Shown: positions 36,527 through 45,651, counted from the first letter of the stretch. The stretch is DNA of 64,000 bases from an uncultured Candidatus Melainabacteria bacterium (GCA_934757275.1 CAKVLN010000002.1:186001-250000), one strand, 5' to 3'. Notes: generated from the letters alone by a model not told the origin. Numbers and translations: made by a program.

Positions 36527-37480
36527 TCATGCCAGAGTCAAGCTTTCTTTTAGTAAATAATCGCAAATTTCTTTTTCCAAATGCACACCGTAAAGTCCGT
36601 TAATTTCCTTAATAAAATAACAAGGACTTGTTACGTTAACCTCAATAATTCTTCCATCTATTACATCTAAGCCTGCCATCGAAATTCCCATTGAATTAAG
36701 TTTTTTGGCTACTCTAGTAAAATTCTCAATTTCTTCATTTGAAAGTTCTGCAGAGGTTATAAAATTGTCGTTATGAGTATTAAATTTAAAGTCGTCTTTT
36801 GTTGGCAATTTTTTAATACAATACTTCAAAACCTTATCACCGAGCGTCAAAACTCGTTTATCACCTTTTTTTACCGCTGGAATAAACTCTTGCACCATAA
36901 CAAGCGTAGTTTCGTTATTTGTCATTGTGTTAATAATAGTTCTAGTATTCGGATCGCCTTCGTACAAATACATTACACCAGAGCCGAAACAACGATTTAG
37001 CGGTTTTAGCACAATTTGTTTATGAAGAACCAAAAACTGTTCAATCTCTTCTAATGACGCAGTAACAATATTATCTGTCATAAATTCCTTAAAATGAACG
37101 CTATGCAACTTTTCGTTGAAATCACGAATTGCCTTTGGCGAATTTATAACTTGAGGTTTTGTTACAAAATCGAAGATATAAGTAGCGTTGATATAGTCAA
37201 TATCAACTGGCGGATCTGGTCTGAACATTACTAAATCAAAACTATCGATTTCTTTTTCCAGTTTACTGTCTTTATAGAAAATATTATTTTCGCTGGTAAA
37301 AGTTTCAAAACACTTTGTATAAGCTCTATCACGCTTTAGCGAAAGGTTTGGAATTGTTGTTATAAAAACTTCATTTCCTCTGTCTAAAAACTCTTTGATT
37401 AACCAAAAATTTGTCACCAAATTGTTAAATTCAAAGTATTTTAGTTCAATTTTATCAATTATAAAAAGTATTTTCTTCAT
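36527..37480 (-). CDS. gshB: Glutathione synthetase (GshB-type ATP-grasp)
   Basis: A 317-residue ATP-grasp ligase that joins glycine to gamma-glutamylcysteine. The NSPKAIRDFNEKLH segment, KPLNRCFGSGVMYL (ATP-binding Lys and loop), VQEFIPAVKKGDKRVLTLG and EVNVTSPC are in order and match GshB of cyanobacteria and proteobacteria. It is somewhat diverged, so a related ligase is not excluded. No gshA is in the window. An obligate anaerobe with GshB is notable and fits cyanobacterial ancestry. Confidence 0.85.
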   Translation of the reverse strand: MKKILFIIDKIELKYFEFNNLVTNFWLIKEFLDRGNEVFITTIPNLSLKRDRAYTKCFETFTSENNIFYKDSKLEKEIDSFDLVMFRPDPPVDIDYINATYIFDFVTKPQVINSPKAIRDFNEKLHSVHFKEFMTDNIVTASLEEIEQFLVLHKQIVLKPLNRCFGSGVMYLYEGDPNTRTIINTMTNNETTLVMVQEFIPAVKKGDKRVLTLGDKVLKYCIKKLPTKDDFKFNTHNDNFITSAELSNEEIENFTRVAKKLNSMGISMAGLDVIDGRIIEVNVTSPCYFIKEINGLYGVHLEKEICDYLLKESLTLA

Positions 37481-37603
37481 AACAAAACTCCTATTTAGCT
37501 TATATTAGCCCCTTTGTTTACCCTTCTTTAAGATAAAATTATCACTAAAATAATTAGTAAACAACTATACAAAGTGGCATAAAATTATAATAGGAGTTCT
37601 TGT

Positions 37604-38035
37604 CTAAATATCTTCTAAATCTTTTGCAAGGCTCTCTGCAGTTTCATTGATTTCCGTTAAAAGTTTTGTATCTTGCAGCTTTTGCATAAGTTCTTCCTTT
37701 GTACCAGTTGCAACAATACATTCAGCCTTGTATGGGCTTGGCAAACGATAGGCCACCACTTCAAGATTTCTGATTTTTTCATTAGCTTCAACAGATTTAG
37801 GTGGTTTTGAAATTTTTAGCATAAAATCAGTTGCAGACAATTCTTTTTTAGTATTTGCGAATTGTTCATACACAGGTGCAAAATCGCCATATTCAGGAAC
37901 TTCTCGTTCAGCTCTATCACGAAGAACTTTAACAAACTTCTTAAATGTTTCCTCCATATTTTTTACCTCTTTTTGTGGAATTTTTGCGCCTTTAAAATTA
38001 GCCTTATTATGTTGTATTGGATTAATTTTGTTCAT
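37604..38035 (-). CDS. Hypothetical protein next to the RelA/SpoT-domain gene
   Basis: A 143-residue protein with no recognised family. The N-terminus contains ANFKGAKI, like NISFRAS and NISYKA in two other accessory proteins here. The rest is alpha/beta, acidic at the C-terminus (ETAESLAKDLEDI). It lies 39 bp downstream of the alarmone-synthetase-domain gene on the same strand. That position would suit an immunity or accessory protein, but sequence does not prove it. Confidence 0.65.
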   Translation of the reverse strand: MNKINPIQHNKANFKGAKIPQKEVKNMEETFKKFVKVLRDRAEREVPEYGDFAPVYEQFANTKKELSATDFMLKISKPPKSVEANEKIRNLEVVAYRLPSPYKAECIVATGTKEELMQKLQDTKLLTEINETAESLAKDLEDI

Positions 38036-38074
38036 AGTACACCTATTCTACCATCATATTTTAAGTTACGTCAA

Positions 38075-40249
38075 TTAATTGTTATCAATTTTATTATTAT
38101 AACTTTGTATTGCACTTTTCGCATTTTCAGGTTCGTTTTTAATTATTTCTGCAGTTTCATGCAAAGTTATTAAGTTCTTTGCCTTCAATCGTTCATCGAA
38201 TTTAAAGCCTTTACCATAATCTTCCAATCTTGGTTCAACACTTTCAAAGCCCAATTCAAGCTTCCTTAGGTGGTTATAATAGTCACCCAAATAGCGATTG
38301 TACTCTTTGTATGTGTCTTTAGACATATTTTTTTCAGACAATAATTTCTTTATCGGATTGTAAAGAGGTTCTAACTCCTTATGTTTGCCGATAATATCTT
38401 TACCAGTTCTCAAATCGTACGGAACATGTTCACCTTCTGCAAACTCGTTAACTCTATCACCTCGGAATTGCCATTCAATAATCTTTCCTTCTTTTGTCAT
38501 AAAATTAGCCTGCAAAGCAGTATAACCAGATGGTTGAGATTTCGTCGTTGGTTTATAATTAGCATCAACTTTAGAGAAATTAGGGTCGCTTTCATTAATT
38601 CTCAAATTGATTTTAAGTTTTACACCATGATTTATCGCAAATTGTTTCAATTCTGCAAGTTGATTTTCTGAAAAATATGGAATACCGTTTTTAGCAACGT
38701 AGTTACTAATTCTAGCAATTGTAAACTTGTTTCCGTTTTGTTCTTGTTTCAAAATTTCAGCTTTCAAAGCATCAACCGCTGGTTTAGATTGAATTTCAGC
38801 AGCCTTTAAAATAGCCTCTTGTTCTCGACCAGCCTCAAGCAAAGCTTTGACTTCTGGATTAGATTTAAAATCACCAGATTTAACAACTGTTCTTGCTCCA
38901 ATCGCATCTCTAACATCTTTTATAGCATCTTCTAGACTAGCACCTTTATGCTCCTTCATATAATTTGAAATTTTATCGTACAAGCTTTGTTCGCCTTTCA
39001 AGCGAATAGACATATTGCCAATATCATCAAGTCCCATTGCTTTTAAATCTGATTTAATTTGTTCAAAAGACTTGCTATAATCAGCTCTAATCTCTTCTAC
39101 TGCGCCTTTGATTTCTGCGATTTTAGCGTTTTTAATACCAGTTTTAACAGACTTAGCTGCCCCACCGAGCATAATAGAACCCATACCAATTTCGCTACCA
39201 GCTAAACGAGCGTCTTCTTCTGTTTCAGCAGTTTGCGCATGCGCTAAACCTGCACCAATCAATTGACCGCCTTCAACGCCAAAATAGCTTTGTGTTGCTA
39301 CGGCAAAATATTTCCCGACATTTGCAACAGATGCAGCTTTACTAGCAGCTCCTAGTGCGCCAACCATTTCTAAACCTTCTGCGCTTAAAAAGCCATCAAC
39401 GGCATCGCCTAAACCTTTAGTGATGTTCCACGCCGTTTCTAACTTGCTCAAGTTGTTTTCATCACCGTCATCTACTAGATTGTCGACGTAATCAACAAGC
39501 GCATTCAAACCGCTATATTTCTTGATGGCGTCTTTAGTTGCAGTTACACCAACTTCGTCATCAATATGCTTACACATATATGAATTAAATTCTGACAAGG
39601 CGTTTTTCATACCAGAAAAATCTTTTTTCGCAGCTGCGTCTTGAAATTTGTCCATAATGAATTTTTTCCTATCATCATGTGATAGCATTTCAACATTTTG
39701 TTGCTCAATTTCTTTTGTTAATTGGCTTGCAGTTTTATTTTTATCAGCCTCTGAAATTTGAAGAGAATCGACATGTGCTTTAAATTTTTGTTCTTCTGCG
39801 GTCTTTTTAGGGTTCATCAATCTTTGGTTTTTGATATGGTTATTGATTTCCGCAGCTTTTTTCTTACGTTCAGCGACAGTTTCATTCAACTTCATTTGAT
39901 GCCCAGAAATCGCATTTTGTTTTTCAACAGGGTTCTTTTGTCCAAAGCTAGTCATACTGTCCAAATAAGACTCTTGCCCTCCGCCATATCCTGCAAAACC
40001 AAAAACGCTACCTTGTCTAAGCGCAGTTTTTTGAGCTTGTGTCATAGATTGGGCGTCAAAACCTTCTCTTGTATTAAGCCAATTTGCGTACTCATTCTTT
40101 TGAAGTTGCCCTTTTTGAAGCATAAGTTGAGCAATATCAAACTTAGTCATCTTGCGACCAGTTTTTGCTTCTTCGTTTTTCAATGCTTTCAAATTAGCTT
40201 GTGCATAAGCATCGATTTTTTGTGAAATAGATGTTCCCACTTTAAACAA
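38075..40249 (-). CDS. Large protein with C-terminal RelA/SpoT-like alarmone synthetase domain, sigma-28 controlled
   Basis: A protein of about 724 residues. Numbering from an upstream TTG at 40261, residues 1-250 are polar and helical, a Gly/Ala-rich hydrophobic segment covers about 295-345, and residues 415-620 form a (p)ppGpp-synthetase-type domain. Arg420, Lys422, Ser426 and Lys430 (RLKGEQSLYDK), Asp452 and Arg457 (DAIGAR), Tyr580 (SGYTALQ), Glu596 and Arg600 (EWQFR), and Glu611-His612 are all at the expected motifs. There is no Sec signal. The start is uncertain: TTG 40249 and GTG 40240 follow GGAAAGG at 3 and 12 nt. A sigma-28 promoter lies upstream. It is probably an effector or toxin that makes alarmones. 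Confidence 0.75.
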   Translation of the reverse strand: MFKVGTSISQKIDAYAQANLKALKNEEAKTGRKMTKFDIAQLMLQKGQLQKNEYANWLNTREGFDAQSMTQAQKTALRQGSVFGFAGYGGGQESYLDSMTSFGQKNPVEKQNAISGHQMKLNETVAERKKKAAEINNHIKNQRLMNPKKTAEEQKFKAHVDSLQISEADKNKTASQLTKEIEQQNVEMLSHDDRKKFIMDKFQDAAAKKDFSGMKNALSEFNSYMCKHIDDEVGVTATKDAIKKYSGLNALVDYVDNLVDDGDENNLSKLETAWNITKGLGDAVDGFLSAEGLEMVGALGAASKAASVANVGKYFAVATQSYFGVEGGQLIGAGLAHAQTAETEEDARLAGSEIGMGSIMLGGAAKSVKTGIKNAKIAEIKGAVEEIRADYSKSFEQIKSDLKAMGLDDIGNMSIRLKGEQSLYDKISNYMKEHKGASLEDAIKDVRDAIGARTVVKSGDFKSNPEVKALLEAGREQEAILKAAEIQSKPAVDALKAEILKQEQNGNKFTIARISNYVAKNGIPYFSENQLAELKQFAINHGVKLKINLRINESDPNFSKVDANYKPTTKSQPSGYTALQANFMTKEGKIIEWQFRGDRVNEFAEGEHVPYDLRTGKDIIGKHKELEPLYNPIKKLLSEKNMSKDTYKEYNRYLGDYYNHLRKLELGFESVEPRLEDYGKGFKFDERLKAKNLITLHETAEIIKNEPENAKSAIQSYNNKIDNN

Positions 40250-40287
40250 GTACCTTTCCAATACTCAACTTTATCTTACAAATACTT

Positions 40288-40314
40288 ATATCGGCATTTT
40301 TTGAAAAAACTTGA
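40288..40314 (-). promoter_or_regulatory. Sigma-28 (FliA) promoter
   Basis: On the minus strand TCAAGTTT, 11 bp, GCCGATAT: 14 of 16 consensus positions. Transcription should begin near 40281. It lies between the divergent recF and the alarmone-domain gene. Confidence 0.85.
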
Positions 40315-40369
40315 GTAAATTAGAAAAATTTTTACAAATTGTTACAAAAACTGTTTTAGTTCCCTGTGC

Positions 40370-40375
40370 TATACT
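40370..40375 (+). promoter_or_regulatory. -10 box of recF, leaderless context
   Basis: TATACT lies 7 bp before the recF ATG, with no Shine-Dalgarno sequence, so transcription would start at or beside the start codon. Confidence 0.45.
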
Positions 40376-40382
40376 AATACTT

Positions 40383-41477
40383 ATGAGAATAAAAAGATTG
40401 GGATTAAAGAATTATAGAAATTTAGGGAGCGTTGAGCTAGTTTTTCCGAGTATAAAAACTCTTATTATCGGCAAAAATGCACAAGGCAAAACTAACATTC
40501 TTGAAAGCATTTACTTCCTTTCTGATTTAAAAAGTCCACGAACCTCAACCATTGCAGATTTAATAAAATTTGGCGAAGAAAAATTTGAAATTGAAGCCGA
40601 CATCGAAAAAAACAACACAGATATTGAACTTGATTTTTCTTACGACACAGAAAAAAAACGAGAAATTAAAATAAACAAAGTAAAAGCCAGAGTTAAGGAT
40701 TTTAAATCTGTAATAAAAACAGTACTTTTTTCAACAAAAGATTTACTACTTTTAAGAGGAACTCCTCAAGATAGGCGTGATTGGCTTGACAGAGCAATTT
40801 CACAGATTTATCCGGCTTATGACGAGCGCTTATCAAAATATGACAAAATTCGCATACAAAAAAACAATTTGTTAAAAAATGAAATCATAGACGAAGCGCT
40901 TTACGATATATATAATGAGCAACTCGTAATTACGGGCGCAAACATAATTTTCTTACGCAAGAAATTCTTGAAAGAAATTCAAAAAATTGCCTCACAAAAA
41001 CACAAAATAATTAGTGACACAGAAGAATTTGGCTTAAATTACACCTGCCCTTGTGAAGAAATTGATGCTATTAGCGAATATTTAAAAAACGAACTACAAG
41101 AAAGAAGGCGTGAAGAATTTGCTCGCAAACAGTCTTGTGTTGGACCTCATAGAGATGATATTCAATTTACAATAAACGGTTTAGACGCAACAAAATTTGC
41201 CTCACAAGGACAACAAAGAACACTGGTATTGTCACTTAAACTTTCAGAACTTGAAATTATACGAGAAAAAACTGGGTTTTCACCAATTCTACTGCTTGAT
41301 GATGTATTAGCAGAATTGGACGAAATTAGGCAAAATTACTTACTCAAATCAATAGAAAAAGACACGCAGACAATTATAACGTCTGTTGATACAATTTTAT
41401 TTGAAGAAGAATTTTTGAAAGATGTTATAATCTACAAAGTAGATGGCGGCAAAATAGAGGGGGAAAAAATTATATGA
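40383..41477 (+). CDS. recF: DNA replication/repair protein RecF
   Basis: A 364-residue SMC-like ATPase that loads RecA at single-strand gaps. GKNAQGKTNILES is Walker A, SQGQQRTLVLSL the signature motif, and ILLLDDVLAELD Walker B, all in order. I chose ATG 40383 (MRIKRLGLKNYRNLG) because it gives the normal RecF N-terminus; the frame is open further upstream through the divergent sigma-28 promoter. It overlaps galE by 4 bp (ATGA). It is not beside dnaA, dnaN or gyrB here. Confidence 0.95.
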   Translation: MRIKRLGLKNYRNLGSVELVFPSIKTLIIGKNAQGKTNILESIYFLSDLKSPRTSTIADLIKFGEEKFEIEADIEKNNTDIELDFSYDTEKKREIKINKVKARVKDFKSVIKTVLFSTKDLLLLRGTPQDRRDWLDRAISQIYPAYDERLSKYDKIRIQKNNLLKNEIIDEALYDIYNEQLVITGANIIFLRKKFLKEIQKIASQKHKIISDTEEFGLNYTCPCEEIDAISEYLKNELQERRREEFARKQSCVGPHRDDIQFTINGLDATKFASQGQQRTLVLSLKLSELEIIREKTGFSPILLLDDVLAELDEIRQNYLLKSIEKDTQTIITSVDTILFEEEFLKDVIIYKVDGGKIEGEKII

Positions 41478-42451
41478 TTTTAGTAACTGGCGGAGCTGGA
41501 TATATTGGAAGTCATCTAGTAATGGCACTTTTAGAAAAAGGTGAAGACGTTATTGTTTTTGATAGTTTAGAGTTAGGTCATGCCGAAACTATCGAAACCT
41601 TAAAAAAATATGGCAACTTAAAATTTGTAAAAGGAAATCTAAAAAATCTTGACGATATTAGAGGTGTCTTCTTAGTTAACAAAATTGATTCCGTAGTACA
41701 TTTTGCAGCGTATTCACAAGTTGCAGAAAGCGTTAAAAACCCGCAGAAATACTATTATAATAATGTTTATGGAACTCTAAACCTATTAAACGCAATGCTA
41801 GAATTTAATGTCAAGAAAATCGTTTTCTCTTCAACCGCTGCAACTTATGGCGAGCCAGTCTATACTCCAATTGATGAAAACCACCCGCAATCACCAATAA
41901 ACCCTTATGGTAATACAAAGTTGATGGTGGAAAAAATAATGGACGATTACGATAAAGCCTATGGGTTAAAATCCGTAAGATTGCGTTACTTCAATGTGGC
42001 TGGAGCTGATTCACAAACAAGAATTGGTGAATGGCATGAACCAGAAACTCACTTAATTCCAAATGTACTTAAAGCAAAAGAAGATAAAGTCTTTAAAATG
42101 TTTGGAACGGATTATGAAACAAAAGATGGAACTTGTGTTAGAGATTACATAAATGTTGAAGACTTAGCGCAAGCACACATCGGGGCGTTAGAATACTTGA
42201 AAAATGGTGGCAAAACAAACTTCTTTAACCTTGGTACAACAGAAGGAAATAGCGTTAAAGAGGTTTTTGAGGCTTGCGAAACAATAAAAGGTTCTAAAAT
42301 TCCTTTAGAAATTTGCCCTAGACGTAGTGGCGACCCAGCAATTTTAGTTGCAGACAACAAAAAAGCAAAAGAAATTTTGGGTTGGAAACCAGAACATGAT
42401 TTAAAAGATTGCATAGAAACTGCTTATCTTTGGGAAAAAGCAAATTTTTAA
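41474..42451 (+). CDS. galE: UDP-glucose 4-epimerase
   Basis: A 325-residue short-chain dehydrogenase-type enzyme interconverting UDP-glucose and UDP-galactose for surface polysaccharide or galactose use. GGAGYIGSH binds NAD, FAAYSQVAESV is a family motif, SSTAATYGEP carries the catalytic Ser/Thr, and YGNTK supplies Tyr and Lys. Overlap with recF suggests translational coupling. It ends at a terminator facing flagellin. Confidence 0.95.
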   Translation: MILVTGGAGYIGSHLVMALLEKGEDVIVFDSLELGHAETIETLKKYGNLKFVKGNLKNLDDIRGVFLVNKIDSVVHFAAYSQVAESVKNPQKYYYNNVYGTLNLLNAMLEFNVKKIVFSSTAATYGEPVYTPIDENHPQSPINPYGNTKLMVEKIMDDYDKAYGLKSVRLRYFNVAGADSQTRIGEWHEPETHLIPNVLKAKEDKVFKMFGTDYETKDGTCVRDYINVEDLAQAHIGALEYLKNGGKTNFFNLGTTEGNSVKEVFEACETIKGSKIPLEICPRRSGDPAILVADNKKAKEILGWKPEHDLKDCIETAYLWEKANF

Positions 42452-42474
42452 GAGTTTGCTAATTTTGATACAGA

Positions 42475-42502
42475 AAAGCAAGGACCTTAAAGTCCTTGCT
42501 TT
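42475..42502. terminator. Bidirectional terminator between galE and flagellin
   Basis: AAAGCAAGGAC and GTCCTTGCTTT form an 11-bp stem around CTTAAA, with T residues on both strands. Confidence 0.85.
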
Positions 42503-42528
42503 AAACAGGGTAAATATCTCCCTCAAAA

Positions 42529-43386
42529 TTATAGTAAATTCAATGCTATACTTGGGGTTTGGTTTGCAGTTGCTAATAATGTTGCTGAAGCTTGTTGAAG
42601 AATTTGAGCCTTGATATAATTTGAAGATTCTTCTGCCACATCAGCATCTCTTAGAGTTGACAATGAAGATGTAATGTTTTCAGATTGAACACTAATTGAT
42701 TCAACTGCTGATTCAATTCTGTTTTGTGCAGCACCTAATGTTGTTACACGGCCAGAAATGTTATTGATAACTTCGTCAATTTTATCAAGCATTGTACTAG
42801 CTGCAGTACCTTTTTCCAAACCAGCACATTTTTTTGCAACATCTGCTTTTGCTTCTCCAAATAAAGTATTAATATCTGCTTTTGCAAATAAACTCTTATC
42901 TAATACAATTTTACTGTCATCGTTACTATATAGACCAACTTGAAGATTAATATCATTTTTCATAGAACCGTCCATCATCTTCAAACCGTTAAATTCACAG
43001 TTTGCAGCAATACGGTCTACTTCATCAAGTCTTGCTGTAATTTCAGATTGAATTGCTTGTAACGATTCTGAACCATAAGTACCATTAGCCGCTTGTTCTG
43101 TTAAATCTCTCACACGTTGTAAATGAGATGAAACTAGAGAGTAGGTGTCCTCTAGAGTTGTCATCATATCTGCCCCTGTTGCTGCGTTGTCAGCTGCAAC
43201 ATCTAATGAACCTAATTGAGTTTCCCAATTTCTTGCGATTGAATAACCTGCAGCGTTGTCTGATGCGTGGTTAATCTTGTAACCAGTTGTCATTCTCTCA
43301 ATTGCGTTGTTCAAAGACGAAGTTGCTTTGCTCAAATTTGATTGAACAATCATTGATGATAGGTTTGTGTTAATTGTTAGTGCCAT
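42529..43386 (-). CDS. fliC: Flagellin
   Basis: A 285-residue flagellar filament subunit. Residues 1-140 form the conserved N-terminal D0/D1 helices (MALTINTNLSSM, MTTGYKINHASDNAAGYSIA). The C-terminal D0/D1 helices end in SATLLATANQTPSIALNLL. The variable D2/D3 domains are almost absent, so the filament surface is simple. AAAGGAG lies 6 nt before the ATG. No sigma-28 promoter is visible. The leader has a hairpin with AAGGA in its loop. Flagellin is exported by the flagellar type III system. Confidence 0.97.
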   Translation of the reverse strand: MALTINTNLSSMIVQSNLSKATSSLNNAIERMTTGYKINHASDNAAGYSIARNWETQLGSLDVAADNAATGADMMTTLEDTYSLVSSHLQRVRDLTEQAANGTYGSESLQAIQSEITARLDEVDRIAANCEFNGLKMMDGSMKNDINLQVGLYSNDDSKIVLDKSLFAKADINTLFGEAKADVAKKCAGLEKGTAASTMLDKIDEVINNISGRVTTLGAAQNRIESAVESISVQSENITSSLSTLRDADVAEESSNYIKAQILQQASATLLATANQTPSIALNLL

Positions 43387-43415
43387 GTTATACTCCTTTC
43401 TGGCTTGTCCTACAT

Positions 43416-43431
43416 GATGCGTCCTTGCATC
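43416..43431 (-). promoter_or_regulatory. Candidate CsrA-binding hairpin in the flagellin leader
   Basis: On the minus strand GATGC, AAGGAC, GCATC: a 5-bp stem presenting GGA in a six-base loop, the classic CsrA target. It lies about 30 nt before the start codon; a second GGA (43410-43408) and the Shine-Dalgarno GGA follow. csrA and fliW are in this window. Confidence 0.65.
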
Positions 43432-43595
43432 TCATATATTTTTAATTCCACACTTCAAAATTTAATAACGTTTTTAGAAACAAAGATTTACAAATCGTTA
43501 CAATGGAAGTCTAAAAAACGCATTGGTGCTATAATTCTTTAAGAGGGTGTGGCTATTTTGTCGTTACAGAATAGTTACATATAACAGGAGTTAAA

Positions 43596-43805
43596 ATGGG
43601 AAAAATAGTTATAGATAATAGCCGTTGTAAATCTTGCTATATTTGCACAACGACTTGTCCGAAGAGACTTATCAAGAAGAGTGACAAAACAAATCGTCTA
43701 GGTGACTATATGGTTGAATTTGATGACCCTAAAGGCGAATGTGTAGGTTGTGCAATGTGCGCTAAAAGATGTCCAGATATGGCAATTACTGAGGTATATA
43801 GATAG
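43596..43805 (+). CDS. korD: 2-oxoglutarate ferredoxin oxidoreductase, ferredoxin (delta) subunit
   Basis: A 69-residue protein with two [4Fe-4S] motifs: CKSCYICTTTCP and CVGCAMCAKRCP. It supplies the electron path of the 2-oxoacid:ferredoxin oxidoreductase encoded next. AGGAG precedes the ATG. It heads the korD-A-B-C cluster. Confidence 0.92.
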   Translation: MGKIVIDNSRCKSCYICTTTCPKRLIKKSDKTNRLGDYMVEFDDPKGECVGCAMCAKRCPDMAITEVYR

Positions 43806-43841
43806 TGAGAATAAAATACTCTCACTAAATTGGAGATTTCA

Positions 43842-44930
43842 ATGACAAACAACAACGAAAAAGTTTTAATAAAAGGAAATTATGCAATAGCACAAGCAGC
43901 CGTTAATGCTGGTTGCCAGTGTTATTTCGGTTATCCGATCACTCCACAAACAGAAATTGGCGAATACCTAAGTGGAAAAATGCAAGAATTAGGAAGAGCT
44001 TACGTTTGTGCAGAAAGTGAATTAGGCGCAATAAATATGGTTATGGGTGCCGTTGCAACAGGTGTAAAAGCAATGACCTCTTCATCATCTTGCGCAGTTG
44101 CACTTATGCAAGAGGCTTTATCTTATGCTGCCTCTGACGAATTGCCGGTTGTGCTTGTAAACGTTATGAGAACTGGCCCTGGCTTGGGTTATATTTATCC
44201 AGCACAAGGCGACTACAATCAAGCAGTTTACGGCGGTGGTAATGGCGACTACAAAATCATAGTTTTAGCACCATCTACGGTTCAAGAGTGCGTTGATTTG
44301 ACATACAGAGCCTTTTATTTAGCTCAAAAATACAGAAACCCTGTAATTTTGTTAGCTGACGGGCTTTTAGGACAAATGATGGAGCCAGCAAGCTTTGGCG
44401 AATATCCTTATCCAGAAGTTGATGTTTCTTCTTGGGCATTAACAGGCGCAAAAGGAAGAACCGCAAGAGCAATTTATTCTTGTGCGCCAGATGAAAAAGC
44501 TCAAATTCAGCACATCTATGATTTGCACAAGAAATTTGAAGTTATTGCAGAAAACGAAACTACTTACGAAGAATTTAACACAGAAGATGCTGACGTTATT
44601 TTAACAGCATTTGGCTCTATGACTAGAAATATAAAAGCAGCAATGAAAGTTTTAAGACAAAAAGGGATTAAAGTTGGTTGTTTTAGACCAGTAACATTAA
44701 ATCCGTTCCCTGCCAAGAGAATTGCAGAACTTTCAAATGCTGGAAAAGATTTTATTGTTGTTGAAATGAATATGGGACAAATGTTTAAAGATGTTAAATT
44801 TGCCGTAAATGGTCAAGCGAACGTTGATTTAGTTAACAGACCTTGCGGAGAATGGTTGAGCGTAGAAGAAATAGTTTCTTCTGTTGAAAGCATCATGGAA
44901 GGGAGAAAACAGTATGCAACAAGTATTTAG
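43842..44930 (+). CDS. korA: 2-oxoglutarate ferredoxin oxidoreductase, alpha subunit
   Basis: A 362-residue subunit of the enzyme that converts 2-oxoglutarate, CoA and ferredoxin to succinyl-CoA, CO2 and reduced ferredoxin. CYFGYPITPQTEIGEYL and AESELGAINMVMGA are the pyrimidine-binding motifs of the alpha chain. The ATG 43842 follows TTGGAG; an upstream TTG overlaps that site and is rejected. A related 2-oxoacid substrate (such as branched-chain keto acids) cannot be excluded. It overlaps korB by 17 bp. Confidence 0.92.
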   Translation: MTNNNEKVLIKGNYAIAQAAVNAGCQCYFGYPITPQTEIGEYLSGKMQELGRAYVCAESELGAINMVMGAVATGVKAMTSSSSCAVALMQEALSYAASDELPVVLVNVMRTGPGLGYIYPAQGDYNQAVYGGGNGDYKIIVLAPSTVQECVDLTYRAFYLAQKYRNPVILLADGLLGQMMEPASFGEYPYPEVDVSSWALTGAKGRTARAIYSCAPDEKAQIQHIYDLHKKFEVIAENETTYEEFNTEDADVILTAFGSMTRNIKAAMKVLRQKGIKVGCFRPVTLNPFPAKRIAELSNAGKDFIVVEMNMGQMFKDVKFAVNGQANVDLVNRPCGEWLSVEEIVSSVESIMEGRKQYATSI

Positions 44931-45651
44931 TATTCCAAAAGCGTTCAAAAAAGACTTTAAGTATACTTTTTGCCCTGGGTGTGATCATGGTATTGCAATA
45001 CGTTTAGTCGGTGAAGTTATTGATGAACTAGGAATAAAAGAAGATATTATTTCTTCGACCTCGGTTGGCTGTTCAGTATTTCTTTATAATTTTCTTGATA
45101 TAGATGCAGTAGAAGCACCTCACGGTAGAGCTTTAGCCTCAGCAACTGGCGTAAAAAGAGCTAGACCAGACAAAGTTGTTTTCACATATTCAGGCGATGG
45201 TGATTTCGCATCAATCGGCTTAGCAGAATCTATGCACACCGCTTTGAGAGGAGAAAAAATAACCTCCTTCTGTCTTAATAATACAACTTATGGTATGACA
45301 GGCGGTCAACTTGGACCTACAACTATGATGGGACAAGTTACAACAACTTCTCCAACAGGTAGAAATGCCGACTATTATGGTTATCCGATTAAAGTTGCAG
45401 AACATATTGCTTTATGCGACGGAACTGCGTTTTCTGCAAGAGTAGCATTAGATTCTGTTCCACATATTAATCAAGCAAAACAAGCTATTAAAAAGGCTTT
45501 TCAAGTTCAATTAGAAGGCAAAGGTTTCGGCTTTGTAGAAATTCTTTCATCTTGTCCTACAAACTGGCACATGACACCGGAAGAAGCACACGAAAGAATA
45601 AGAACAAATATGATACCAGAATTTCCTTTAGGCATATTTAAGGAAGTTTAG
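44914..45651 (+). CDS. korB: 2-oxoglutarate ferredoxin oxidoreductase, beta subunit
   Basis: A 245-residue thiamine-diphosphate subunit. FCPGCDHGIAIRL starts the domain, and the GDGDFASIGLAE and NNTTYGMTGGQLGPTT segments bind ThDP and magnesium. GGGAG precedes the ATG at 44914, which lies inside the korA end. A possible upstream start at 44884 lacks a ribosome site. Confidence 0.93.
   Translation: MQQVFSIPKAFKKDFKYTFCPGCDHGIAIRLVGEVIDELGIKEDIISSTSVGCSVFLYNFLDIDAVEAPHGRALASATGVKRARPDKVVFTYSGDGDFASIGLAESMHTALRGEKITSFCLNNTTYGMTGGQLGPTTMMGQVTTTSPTGRNADYYGYPIKVAEHIALCDGTAFSARVALDSVPHINQAKQAIKKAFQVQLEGKGFGFVEILSSCPTNWHMTPEEAHERIRTNMIPEFPLGIFKEV

Noticed and set aside
40311-40383. Upstream TTG start for recF
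   Set aside because: It adds 24 residues not found in RecF and lies in the divergent sigma-28 promoter.
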